This document shows, piece after piece, positions 1 to 5,992 of a DNA stretch of 7,926 nucleotides. Within the stretch, counting starts at the first letter, position 1. Every line of letters begins with the position of its first letter. A program made the translations under genes and the position numbers. The DNA comes from JBGOUV01 sp041477815 (GTDB lineage Bacteria > Acidobacteriota > Terriglobia > Bryobacterales > JACQDG01). The stretch is taken from the NCBI GenBank assembly GCA_041477815.1, contig JBGOUV010000325.1, forward strand, positions 1-7,926, in the 5' to 3' direction. Under the pieces are notes generated by a model. It ran no database searches. It was given only the letters and a program-made list of their open reading frames with translations, and was not told the origin of the DNA.

Positions 1-44
1 CGATGCACGGCACGCTGCGCTTCAATCTGGTAAGGTTTCTTCAT
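1..44 (-). CDS. 5' end of an unidentified gene in the next integron cassette (truncated by window edge)
   Basis: An ATG at 44-42 opens a reading frame that runs off the left edge after 14 complete codons, beginning MKKPYQIEAQRAVH. The start is supported by a very good Shine-Dalgarno sequence (AAAGGAGAG, about 6-8 nt upstream). The gene lies about 140 nt inside the cassette that begins at the attC core near 190, so it is probably a cassette gene read on the minus strand like its neighbour. The basic, polar start shows no signal peptide. The fragment is too short to assign a family. The ribosome binding site and the first base of the start codon are locked in a 12-bp stem (see 44-115), so translation is probably controlled. 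Confidence 0.6.
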   Translation of the reverse strand, partial: MKKPYQIEAQRAVH

Positions 45-115
45 AGCGACTCTCCTTTTCTTGGCAAAGAAAAACTGCTCTGAGCCTACCAAGGCTCCGA
101 GCTGGAGAGTCGCTA
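44..115 (-). promoter_or_regulatory. Three-way-junction RNA leader sequestering the ribosome binding site
   Basis: A perfect 12-bp inverted repeat (44-55 with 104-115, TAGCGACTCTCC and its complement) closes over two further hairpins. One is a perfect 7-bp stem at 56-62/67-73 with a 4-nt loop. The other is an 11-position stem at 77-87/92-102 with one mismatch and a 4-nt loop. Read on the minus strand, the closing stem contains the GGAGAG ribosome binding site and the A of the ATG at 44. The 77-102 hairpin is followed by AGTTTTTCTTT, like an intrinsic terminator, and that T-run is also one arm of the small hairpin. This gives alternatives for control by attenuation or by ribosome-site masking. 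I do not recognise a known riboswitch class. A palindromic DNA element is the other possibility. Confidence 0.55.
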
Positions 116-184
116 CTTTCTACGAGCTACCGGGCAATCTCAACCCCGGACACCGGCGGGAAGTCTACCGCCGTTGACCAAGCT
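116..184. other. Non-coding 5' part of the next cassette
   Basis: No convincing ORF is present. The stretch has two small GC-rich inverted repeats (CCGGG at 130-134 with CCCGG at 145-149, and CGGCGG at 154-159 with CCGCCG at 168-173). It would form the early leader of the transcript for the gene starting at 44. Confidence 0.4.
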
Positions 185-250
185 GTCTAACGACTTGGGC
201 ATCACCCGCCGCCCGGTTTGTGGGCGGGCGGGTGCATGCCTTCGTTAGGC
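185..250 (-). other. attC: attC recombination site of an integron gene cassette
   Basis: Read on the minus strand the site begins with GCCTAAC (250-244, fits R'' RYYYAAC) and ends with GTTAGAC (191-185, fits R' GTTRRRY). Between them is a strong imperfect palindrome. CTAACGA (187-193) pairs with TCGTTAG (242-248); GGCAT (198-202) pairs with ATGCC (236-240); CACCCGCC (203-210) pairs with 227-234; GCCC (211-214) pairs with 222-225; the loop is GGTTTGT. C235 and G226 remain unpaired on one arm, resembling the extrahelical bases that orient attC sites. At 66 bp it is within the usual attC size range. The TAA stop of the neighbouring gene is inside the R'' box, which is typical of cassettes. The inner box is the exact complement of the cassette's leading core at 837-831. 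Confidence 0.8.
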
Positions 251-836
251 ACCCCTCCAGTAAGCGTAGATCTTGATCATGGCGCCCAACAGAAAGGTCA
301 CAAACCCCAAAATCCCCACAATGCCAGAAGCGGTGTGTTTCTCTATGAATGAGAGCATTGCGATGGCACCATCCAACAGGACCACGACCAAGGTGTAGAC
401 GCTAGTACCTCCGACGCTGGAAAGAACCAGGAGGACGAAAACGGCTGGAACCGCCACCACGATGTCGCACCAAATCGGGCCTGGAACGACCGAAGAGAAC
501 ACTCGCCAGACATCGCTCACTGAGTTGCCGGTGAGTCGCAGGACTGCGTAGAACAACGACAGGCCGAGAGCGATGAAGAATACGAACAGGGATTTGATCC
601 AAACCTCCGCGGCCCTTGTTTCCGAGGTCTCCTTGTCAACAAACTGGATGATGGGGTTGACCTTTAAGGCGGCTACCTTGAGGATTCGGTCTCTCACGAA
701 CCGAAGGTTGGGAAGCTTGATTGCCTCGACCGCGAGAAGAAAGGTGCCGGCCACCTCGATCGCCGTGCCTGTGATCATGAGTCCTCGATGATCCATGGCT
801 GCTATCCGCCCTCCCTCGGTACATACGAGTGCCTAA
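191..836 (-). mobile_element. Integron gene cassette carrying a membrane-protein gene
   Basis: The unit runs on the minus strand from TTAGGC (836-831), the trailing six bases of a GTTAGGC core, through one ORF to the G at 191 of the next core. The leading core and the R'' box of its own attC (250-244) are perfect complements. This is the expected signature of a single cassette, because both derive from the same excised circle. The ORF starts about 35 nt after the core, and its stop codon lies in the attC. The segment is visibly less GC-rich than the genes to its right. No integrase or attI is seen in the window, so this may be part of a cluster of attC sites lacking an integrase, or the edge of an integron that continues to the left. 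Confidence 0.72.
245..796 (-). CDS. Small multi-pass membrane protein of unknown function (cassette gene)
   Basis: The product is 183 aa and strongly hydrophobic. Likely transmembrane segments lie at about residues 7-26, 68-88, 108-128, 131-152 and 157-179, with a basic/polar loop at 29-66 (FVRDR, DKETSETRAAE) that probably faces the cytoplasm. There are no catalytic motifs, no heme or metal motifs and only one cysteine (110). I do not recognise a named family. The start at 796 has a purine-rich GAGGGAGGG sequence about 10-18 nt upstream. A second in-frame ATG at codon 7 (778), just before the first membrane helix and with GAGG close upstream, is an equally possible start. The TAA stop lies inside the attC R'' box. 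Integron cassettes often carry such unique membrane proteins of unknown role, so an adaptive or stress-related role is only a guess. Confidence 0.8.
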   Translation of the reverse strand: MDHRGLMITGTAIEVAGTFLLAVEAIKLPNLRFVRDRILKVAALKVNPIIQFVDKETSETRAAEVWIKSLFVFFIALGLSLFYAVLRLTGNSVSDVWRVFSSVVPGPIWCDIVVAVPAVFVLLVLSSVGGTSVYTLVVVLLDGAIAMLSFIEKHTASGIVGILGFVTFLLGAMIKIYAYWRGA

Positions 837-902
837 CTCATGTTTCGCTAGACCAGCGTAAGAACCCTCCCGGACAGTCTAAGACGAAACTGCCCCGGAG
901 GC
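831..902 (-). other. Possible degenerate attC or core site preceding the cassette
   Basis: GTTAGGC on the minus strand (837-831) fits the R' consensus and is the cassette boundary. Behind it lies an inverted repeat, GTTTCG-CTAGAC (842-853) with GTCTAAGACGAAAC (877-890), which has one unpaired base. It could be the L arms of an attC. The expected RYYYAAC inner box is not clear: GCCTCC at 902-897 matches only its first part and lacks AAC. The core box is well supported, but the full site is only tentative. Confidence 0.4.
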
Positions 903-948
903 GTAGTAGTGATCGCAACTCCTTATTTTCTCGCGACTTCCACGTCAT
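838..948 (-). CDS. Possible 36-aa small protein in a mini-cassette
   Basis: An ATG at 948-946 opens a 36-codon frame (starts MTWKSRENKELRSLLRLRG, ends RWSSET) that stops with TGA at 840-838, directly against the GTTAGGC core at 837-831. A good ribosome binding site, AAGGAG, lies about 8 nt upstream. A GTTAGAC box (997-991) sits about 43 nt upstream of the ATG, the same arrangement of core, RBS and start as in the neighbouring cassette. The peptide is basic in its first half, with no membrane segment or known motif. Against it: 36 codons can occur by chance, and the frame overlaps the hairpin at 842-890. Its real existence is uncertain. Confidence 0.33.
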   Translation of the reverse strand: MTWKSRENKELRSLLRLRGSFVLDCPGGFLRWSSET

Positions 949-1060
949 TCGACAAGCTCCTTCCGCACTCCGAGGCCGCTCGGTCGGTCAGTCTAACACC
1001 CCCGCTCGCCACCGACAGCGGCTTCCGCAGCCGGTCCAGAGGGCTGCGAACCCCCCCGGC
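949..1060. other. Intergenic stretch between cassette region and hydrolase-repeat gene
   Basis: No gene is supported here. It contains an isolated GTCTAAC box (991-997) that fits an integron core on the minus strand. It also has a 7-bp GC-rich hairpin (CGCAGCC 1026-1032 with GGCTGCG 1042-1048, 9-nt loop) just behind the stop of the gene ending at 1061. The hairpin has no T-tract, so it is at best a weak terminator. Unlike the rest of the non-coding left end, this part is very GC-rich. Confidence 0.35.
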
Positions 1061-2773
1061 TCAACGGGTGGTATTCGAGTTGCGGTCGGTCACGAACTTT
1101 GCCCACTTGTTCGACACAGTTGGATCTCTGGGAACGCCCTCGCCATTCCGGTAGAGAATGGCGACGTGGTTGGCCGCCAGGAGATGCCCGCCCTCGGCCG
1201 CCTTCACCCACCATTTCCCCGCTTCGGCGTAATTCTGCTGCACGCCCTTGCCGTTGGCATAGAGCATACCCACGGCCGCCTGGGCGGGGACGTAGCCCTG
1301 TTCCGCGGCCTGGAGTGTGTATTGGAACGCGGCCACGGGATCCTTCCGCAGGAGGGAGGCCCCGCCCTGGCAGAAAAGGTCCACCGGCTCCTTGGCTTCC
1401 TGGCCGGATTTCCCCGCGCCGCAGACTTCATAATCCTTGAAATCACCCGCTTCTTTGGCGGCCATCTCGTCGAGCCACTGCGGCCAGCCACCGGCGGGGG
1501 CCTTCCGCGGAGGAGTCCCATCGCCGGGTTGGTAGAGCGGCGCGAGGATGACCGAGGCCGTGGAGCGCACCGGCTCATCTTTGTCCCCGAGCAACGAAAC
1601 CAACGCCTGAAACATGGGGGGGTCCTGACGGACGCCCTGCACTTGCAGCTTCACTGCCTGGCCCAGTGCGTCCACGGCGCGGAGCCGGTCGCTGGGGTCC
1701 GCGCCCAGGTCCGTAGCGAGCTGGATCAGGGCCTGCTGGGCGGCTGGAGACCGCCAGTTGGCGTTGATCCCTAAGGCGCGGATCGCGGCCTGACGCACTT
1801 TCGGCGAACGGTCGGCGACCCGTTTGGCCAGGGCCGCCACCGTAGCCTCGCCGAATAACCCGTGGCTGCACGTCTCGGCCGCGGCGGCGCGGAGGTTGGT
1901 ATCCGGGGAGTCGAACAGTTTCTGCAGGACGGCCCCTGCCGGCGCCCCGCCCACCAGGGCCAGAGCCGGGAACAAGCCGCCGGCGCTCGCGGTGGGTGGC
2001 TGGAGGAGTTTCCACTCCTGGGGCGAGGGCGCCAGGTTCTTGTTTCGCAGCCGTGTGGCCCAGGCGATGGCGTCGTCATTACTCGGTGGGTAGTAGCTGC
2101 GGGCGCCCATGTCCTCGAACTCGCGGTAGATGACGTGGTACCCCTTGGCCTTCACGCGCGTGTAGGCGTCGCGAACCGTGGTGACGTGGTGAGCCAGGTC
2201 CCGCAGGCCCAGGTTCATGTAGATCTCCGGGGCGCGGTTCAGCGGATCGAGCGGCTCGGTCAGCTCGGAGGGCATCAGCCACCAGCCCCAACTGTAGGTG
2301 ATGGCGGCGGTCACCAGGTGAGGATGGGTCACCGTGAACTCGGCGGAGATCTTCCCGCCCTCCCCCTTGCCGTACATGTAGATGCGGCGCGGATTGATTG
2401 GATACGTCTTCCGGGCCCAGGCGATCAGCTTCTCGATCGGCTCGTGGTCGGCCGGTCCGAACTTCCGGCCTTGGGGGGCTCCGGCGAGCAGCACGTAGCC
2501 ATCACTGAGACCTTGTCGCCAGAGTGACTGGCGCACCGGGAACAGATCGGCGCCGGTGGGCGTGTCGTGCTCCGGGAAGCAGAGGAACAGGCCGGCCTGC
2601 CTGGCCGGATCCGTTGTGCCGGCGGGGGCGATGCCGGGCGGCACTTCGGCTACGTACCGGATGATGGTTTTGCCGGTGTCATCCTTGAGCTCGGTTTCTG
2701 CGGCGGCGCGGAGGAGGGGGGCGGCGGTAACGAGAAGACAGGTCAGCCAGGGGACCGAAAATGTTGGTCGCAT
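1061..2773 (-). CDS. Secreted esterase-like (pseudoenzyme?) protein with HEAT-like and Sel1 repeats
   Basis: The chosen start at 2773 gives 570 aa beginning MRPTFSVPWL with a clear signal peptide (about residues 1-25). The frame is open to 2854, but that extension is charged and lacks a signal. Residues about 35-245 resemble the PHB-depolymerase/feruloyl-esterase type of alpha/beta-hydrolase: NPRRIYMYGKGEGGK at 127-141 aligns with the nucleophile elbow. There the usual G-x-S-x-G serine is a glycine (G137), and the region where the catalytic His normally lies reads MGARSYYP. Residues about 270-415 form HEAT-like helical repeats (RAAAAE, PKVRQAAIRALG, RLRAVDALG, EPVRSTAS). Residues about 478-560 hold two Sel1 repeats (AEQGYVPAQAAVGMLYANG, AEGGHLLAANHVAILYRNG). 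The combination suggests a periplasmic or surface binding/scaffold protein rather than an active esterase. It lies 88 nt downstream of another secreted hydrolase on the same strand. No Shine-Dalgarno sequence is seen. Confidence 0.85.
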   Translation of the reverse strand: MRPTFSVPWLTCLLVTAAPLLRAAAETELKDDTGKTIIRYVAEVPPGIAPAGTTDPARQAGLFLCFPEHDTPTGADLFPVRQSLWRQGLSDGYVLLAGAPQGRKFGPADHEPIEKLIAWARKTYPINPRRIYMYGKGEGGKISAEFTVTHPHLVTAAITYSWGWWLMPSELTEPLDPLNRAPEIYMNLGLRDLAHHVTTVRDAYTRVKAKGYHVIYREFEDMGARSYYPPSNDDAIAWATRLRNKNLAPSPQEWKLLQPPTASAGGLFPALALVGGAPAGAVLQKLFDSPDTNLRAAAAETCSHGLFGEATVAALAKRVADRSPKVRQAAIRALGINANWRSPAAQQALIQLATDLGADPSDRLRAVDALGQAVKLQVQGVRQDPPMFQALVSLLGDKDEPVRSTASVILAPLYQPGDGTPPRKAPAGGWPQWLDEMAAKEAGDFKDYEVCGAGKSGQEAKEPVDLFCQGGASLLRKDPVAAFQYTLQAAEQGYVPAQAAVGMLYANGKGVQQNYAEAGKWWVKAAEGGHLLAANHVAILYRNGEGVPRDPTVSNKWAKFVTDRNSNTTR

Positions 2774-2861
2774 ATTGTGTCTAAATATACACCCGTTCTG
2801 GCGTACGGCGGGCGCTCCGCTCCCTCCTGCTGCCGGCGAGCGCGCCCGCCTCACCTTAACT
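2774..2861 (-). promoter_or_regulatory. Intergenic inverted repeat and possible promoter between the two minus-strand genes
   Basis: A perfect 9-bp GC repeat (GGCGGGCGC 2807-2815 with GCGCCCGCC 2842-2850) could form a hairpin in the transcript. Downstream of it on the minus strand is TATATT, about 10 nt before the ATG at 2773, which could be a -10 box for a near-leaderless transcript. No good -35 box is seen. The hairpin might partly end or stabilise the upstream message. Confidence 0.3.
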
Positions 2862-4829
2862 TCATTGGGGCGCCAGCCAGGACGCTAGATCCTTTTCCGA
2901 GGCGCCGCCGGTTCGAATCTCCAGCGGATTGCCGGCGGCCTGGGCGGCCTCCCTGGCCCAATCGGCGGGGAACTGGACGGACGCATTATAGAGAAACCCC
3001 CGCCCGCGCGAATTCAACACCGCGGCCGCCCGGAAGTCCCCGGCTTTGCGCAGACCGGGGATAGAGAAATTGGCGATGTATTCCGAGTCGGTATCGGCGG
3101 GGAACTGCACCAGGTCCGCCGCCAGGTTCACCCCGCCGCCGGCCAGGGCGCGAGCGAAGTAGGACCAAACGCCGGCCATTTCCAGGCCCACCAGGTTCAC
3201 CACGGGCGCCTTCGTGCGGGCCCGCAGGTATTCTAGAGCGGTCAGAATGTCCTGGACACGGTTGGCATCATCGGTCTTGTTGAAGATGGTGGACGGCGTT
3301 CGATTGTTGTCCCGTGGCGCTCGGGCGCTGCCGGTCTGGAAAGCATCCAGGCTCATGACCACTCCGCCGCGGCTCAAGATCGTCCGGACCAGCCCAGTGG
3401 CGCTCTCCGCCGAACGCGCTGCCCAGGCCATCCCCTCCGGGTGAACAACCAGGGTAGGAGGAGTCTGCGGATTTGGTTTCGGCGGCGCCAGCCACAGGGC
3501 GGGAACCCGGTCGCCTTTACCCGCCCGGCCGATCACGAGGGTCGCCGCCTGCTCCGCCAGCACCTCGCCGGGCGGCGGGCGGAACGCGAGCAGGGAGAAA
3601 GCCAGGCGCTCGGCGAAGGCCTCCCGGGCGGTGGCCAGCGTGGAGGCGTCGCGCGGACGGAGGCTCTCGGTGCTGCGCCAGGCGTCTCGGATCCAGTGGT
3701 CGGTCAACTGCTCCAGGTTGGCCACGGCGCTGGCCGGCCGCTCGCGGCCAAACATCGCCAGCAGGTCGCCCAGTTGTTCCACGCGGAAGCTCTTCTCGGG
3801 AACGGGGTCCCGCACGTCCAGCAGGCGGGCGTTGAAAAACTTGTAGACTGCCTCACGGCTCTCCTTGTTGTAGTTGTGGGGGGCGTTCACCTGGACGCTC
3901 TCCACGTTCTGCTCCGCGCCCAGCAGCCGGTAGATACTCCGGATAGCTGGAAACTCCTCGACCGGCGTGTTCTTCGTCCAGTCGCCGGAAGCGGAGACCA
4001 GCAGCAGGGGCCGCGGGGCCATGAGCGCTCCCACCACCATGTTGCTGAAGTCCGTGTGGCCGGCCCGCAGGTTCGGCGCGTTCTCGCAGACGCCTCCCTG
4101 CATGGTGGCCGAGATCATGTTGACGGGGGCAGCCGCCTTGATCCGTTGGTCCACCGCCATCAGGAGAAAGGTCTGCGTGCCGCCGCCGGAGGCCCCGGTG
4201 CAGGCGATCCGGTTCGGGTCTACATCCGGTAGAGAGGTAAGGAAGTCCACCGCCCGGAGGCTGTCCCAGAGCTGCATCCCCATGGGACCGAGGCTCCACA
4301 AGGCCTCGCGAGGCCCGCCCCAGTGATGGGGCACCTGGTTGGTGTCGTTATAGCCGATCATGTCATAGGTAAAGACCACAAACCCTTGCCGGGCCAGGTT
4401 GATGCACCGCCCCGGAACGGACACCCGCTCCGAGTTCTCCAGGCGCCCGTAGTCCCAGTGGCCATGCGGCGAGACGACCCCGGGGAAGGGCCCCCGGCGC
4501 CCGCGTGGCCGATACAGGTTTCCCCCCAGATAGAACCCCGGAAGCGTCTCCAGCAGGACCTTCTCGATAGAGTAGCCCTCGCGCTCCAGTTTGCCGAAGA
4601 CCTGCGCCGGCCGCCCGGACTTCTCGGGCGGGGGCAGCAACCCGGCGCTGGCGAGGATCTGCTTGCGCAAGAACGCCGCATGTTCCTGCCAGGCCTCCCG
4701 GGTGGCGAACTCCGGCATCTTGAAGTGGGTTTGCGAGCTGAGAACGGTATGCCGGGCATCCTGCTCGGGAATCTGCGCCGCGCCGATGGCCACGCCGGCC
4801 AGGCCGAAGATTAGGATGAATCGCCTCAT
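2862..4829 (-). CDS. Secreted two-domain alpha/beta-hydrolase (acetyl-xylan-esterase-like)
   Basis: The start at 4829 gives 655 aa beginning MRRFILIFGL with a signal peptide (about residues 1-18, ending IGAA). The frame is open upstream to 5318, but that part is antisense to the cytochrome gene and has no gene-like features. The first domain (about 40-335) carries a complete triad: Ser214 in TGASGGG, Asp283 in SASGDW and His318 in NAPHNYNK, plus the PHGHWDYG segment (121-128) near the oxyanion hole. Such enzymes deacylate carbohydrates or other esters; the substrate cannot be told here. The second part (about 420-655) looks like another alpha/beta-hydrolase fold (PTLVVHPEG, then VVNLVGLEMAGVW at 543-555). 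There the nucleophile position in G-L-E-M-A is glutamate, so it is probably inactive. It is divergent from the cytochrome gene across 43 bp and is followed by the HEAT/Sel1 protein gene. Confidence 0.9.
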   Translation of the reverse strand: MRRFILIFGLAGVAIGAAQIPEQDARHTVLSSQTHFKMPEFATREAWQEHAAFLRKQILASAGLLPPPEKSGRPAQVFGKLEREGYSIEKVLLETLPGFYLGGNLYRPRGRRGPFPGVVSPHGHWDYGRLENSERVSVPGRCINLARQGFVVFTYDMIGYNDTNQVPHHWGGPREALWSLGPMGMQLWDSLRAVDFLTSLPDVDPNRIACTGASGGGTQTFLLMAVDQRIKAAAPVNMISATMQGGVCENAPNLRAGHTDFSNMVVGALMAPRPLLLVSASGDWTKNTPVEEFPAIRSIYRLLGAEQNVESVQVNAPHNYNKESREAVYKFFNARLLDVRDPVPEKSFRVEQLGDLLAMFGRERPASAVANLEQLTDHWIRDAWRSTESLRPRDASTLATAREAFAERLAFSLLAFRPPPGEVLAEQAATLVIGRAGKGDRVPALWLAPPKPNPQTPPTLVVHPEGMAWAARSAESATGLVRTILSRGGVVMSLDAFQTGSARAPRDNNRTPSTIFNKTDDANRVQDILTALEYLRARTKAPVVNLVGLEMAGVWSYFARALAGGGVNLAADLVQFPADTDSEYIANFSIPGLRKAGDFRAAAVLNSRGRGFLYNASVQFPADWAREAAQAAGNPLEIRTGGASEKDLASWLAPQ

Positions 4830-4837
4830 GACGTGGG

Positions 4838-4866
4838 ATTCTAGCAAAGGAAATGAACTTTGGTAA
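4838..4866 (-). promoter_or_regulatory. Candidate promoter for the hydrolase gene (leaderless start)
   Basis: On the minus strand, TTACCA (4866-4861) and TAGAAT (4843-4838) are separated by 17 bp, matching sigma-70 boxes at 4 of 6 and 5 of 6 positions. The -10 box ends only 8 nt before the ATG at 4829. Transcription would therefore start at or next to the start codon, which agrees with the lack of a Shine-Dalgarno sequence. It lies in the 43-bp gap between divergent genes, so any regulator bound here would affect both. Confidence 0.4.
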
Positions 4867-4872
4867 CCTGGA

Positions 4873-5967
4873 ATGCCGCGTATGAACGGAAAAACGTGTG
4901 CCCTCGCCGTGGTGGCCCTGCACGGGATCGTTCTTGCCCAGCCCTTTACCGGCAAGGAAATCTTCCAGGCGGCCTGCATCGGCTGCCATGGCCCGGACGG
5001 CAAAGGAATGCCCCAAACGACGGTAGGGTTCACGCCGCCGTCCACGTTTCCCGATTTCACCGACTGCGGCGGCACGACCCGCGAGCCCAATGCCGACTGG
5101 AGGGCCATCATCCACCAGGGAGGACCGGTGCGGGGGTTCTCCGAGATCATGCCTTCCTTCACCGAGGCGCTGCTACCGGACGAGATCGAGAAAGTCATCC
5201 AGTACCTGCGCACCTTCTGCCTCGAGAGTTCCTGGCCGCGCGGCGAGCTGAATTTCCCCCGCGCCCTGATCACCGACAAAGCCTTCCCGGAAGATGAGTC
5301 GGTCATTACGACCACCATCGACGCTCACGGGTTCTCCAACGACCTCGTGTATGAAAAGCGCTTCGGAATCAGGAACCAGGTAGAGGCGGCGGTGCCGGTC
5401 CACTTCGCGCGCCAGGAGACCGGGACCTGGCTAGGGGGCGTGGGGGACATAACGCTCGGGTATAAGCGAGTACTAGGGAGCAGTCTGCAAACCGGTTCGA
5501 TCTTCAGCTTCTCCGGCGAGGTCACTCTGCCCACTGGGAATCGGGCCAGGGGCCTGGGCTCCGGGGTCACCATCTTCGAGACCTTCGCTACTTACGGGCA
5601 GATGCTGCCGCAGGATAGCTTCCTCCAATTCCAGGGCGGAGTCGAGTTGCCGACGCACCTCGACGACGCGGCCCGGGCGGTGTTCTGGCGAACCGCGGTC
5701 GGCAAGAAATTCACCTCGGGAGGGGGCTCTGGCCGCCTGTGGTCGCCGATGGTCGAGCTGCTCGCCGACCGCAAGCTGGTGACCGGGGAGAAAGTCAACT
5801 GGGACGTCGTGCCCCAGATCCAGATAACCCTCAGCAAGAGGCAACACATACGGTTCAGCTTCGGCGTCCGGTTCCCGGTGAACCAGACCAGTGCCCGGTC
5901 CACGCAAGCGATGCTCTACCTGCTGTGGGACCGATTCGACGGGGGCCTTCGGGAGGGCTGGAGATAA
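4873..5967 (+). CDS. Monoheme cytochrome c fused to an outer-membrane beta-barrel-like domain
   Basis: The protein has 364 aa from the ATG at 4873. A second ATG at 4882 (MNGKTCALAV) may be the real start; both are followed by a signal peptide ending near VLAQ (residue 23). Residues 25-117 form a class I-like cytochrome c: heme-binding CIGCH at 35-39 and a likely distal ligand Met93 in EIMPSF, then the closing helix EIEKVIQYLRTFC. Residues about 145-355 are rich in alternating beta-strands with glycine/aromatic turns (GGVGDITLGYKRVL, FSGEVTLPTGNRARGLGSG, FQGGVELPTH, IRFSFGVRFPV). This resembles the barrel family seen in MetA-type phenol-degradation outer-membrane proteins. A heme domain on a barrel recalls the general layout of Cyc2, although overall homology is not claimed. 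The stop overlaps a following ATG (TAATG), and a pentaheme cytochrome gene follows. A soluble beta-sandwich is the alternative for the C-terminal part. Confidence 0.85.
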   Translation: MPRMNGKTCALAVVALHGIVLAQPFTGKEIFQAACIGCHGPDGKGMPQTTVGFTPPSTFPDFTDCGGTTREPNADWRAIIHQGGPVRGFSEIMPSFTEALLPDEIEKVIQYLRTFCLESSWPRGELNFPRALITDKAFPEDESVITTTIDAHGFSNDLVYEKRFGIRNQVEAAVPVHFARQETGTWLGGVGDITLGYKRVLGSSLQTGSIFSFSGEVTLPTGNRARGLGSGVTIFETFATYGQMLPQDSFLQFQGGVELPTHLDDAARAVFWRTAVGKKFTSGGGSGRLWSPMVELLADRKLVTGEKVNWDVVPQIQITLSKRQHIRFSFGVRFPVNQTSARSTQAMLYLLWDRFDGGLREGWR

Positions 5968-5992
5968 TGAGAGGCCGGGTGAGAAATGCCCT

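Noticed and set aside
991..1085. Full attC site overlapping the end of the hydrolase-repeat gene
   Set aside because: One core-like box (991-997) and a hairpin at 1026-1048 exist, but no proper R'' box or continuous arms. A seven-base degenerate box is expected by chance about once per kilobase per strand.
788..1774. 328-aa open frame on the plus strand
   Set aside because: It is antisense to the hydrolase-repeat gene and the cassette gene start, is rich in Arg/Pro/Gly, and has no domain. It is typical of shadow frames in GC-rich DNA.
4830..5318. N-terminal extension of the hydrolase frame
   Set aside because: It lies antisense to the heme domain of the cytochrome gene, and a clear signal peptide begins at 4829.
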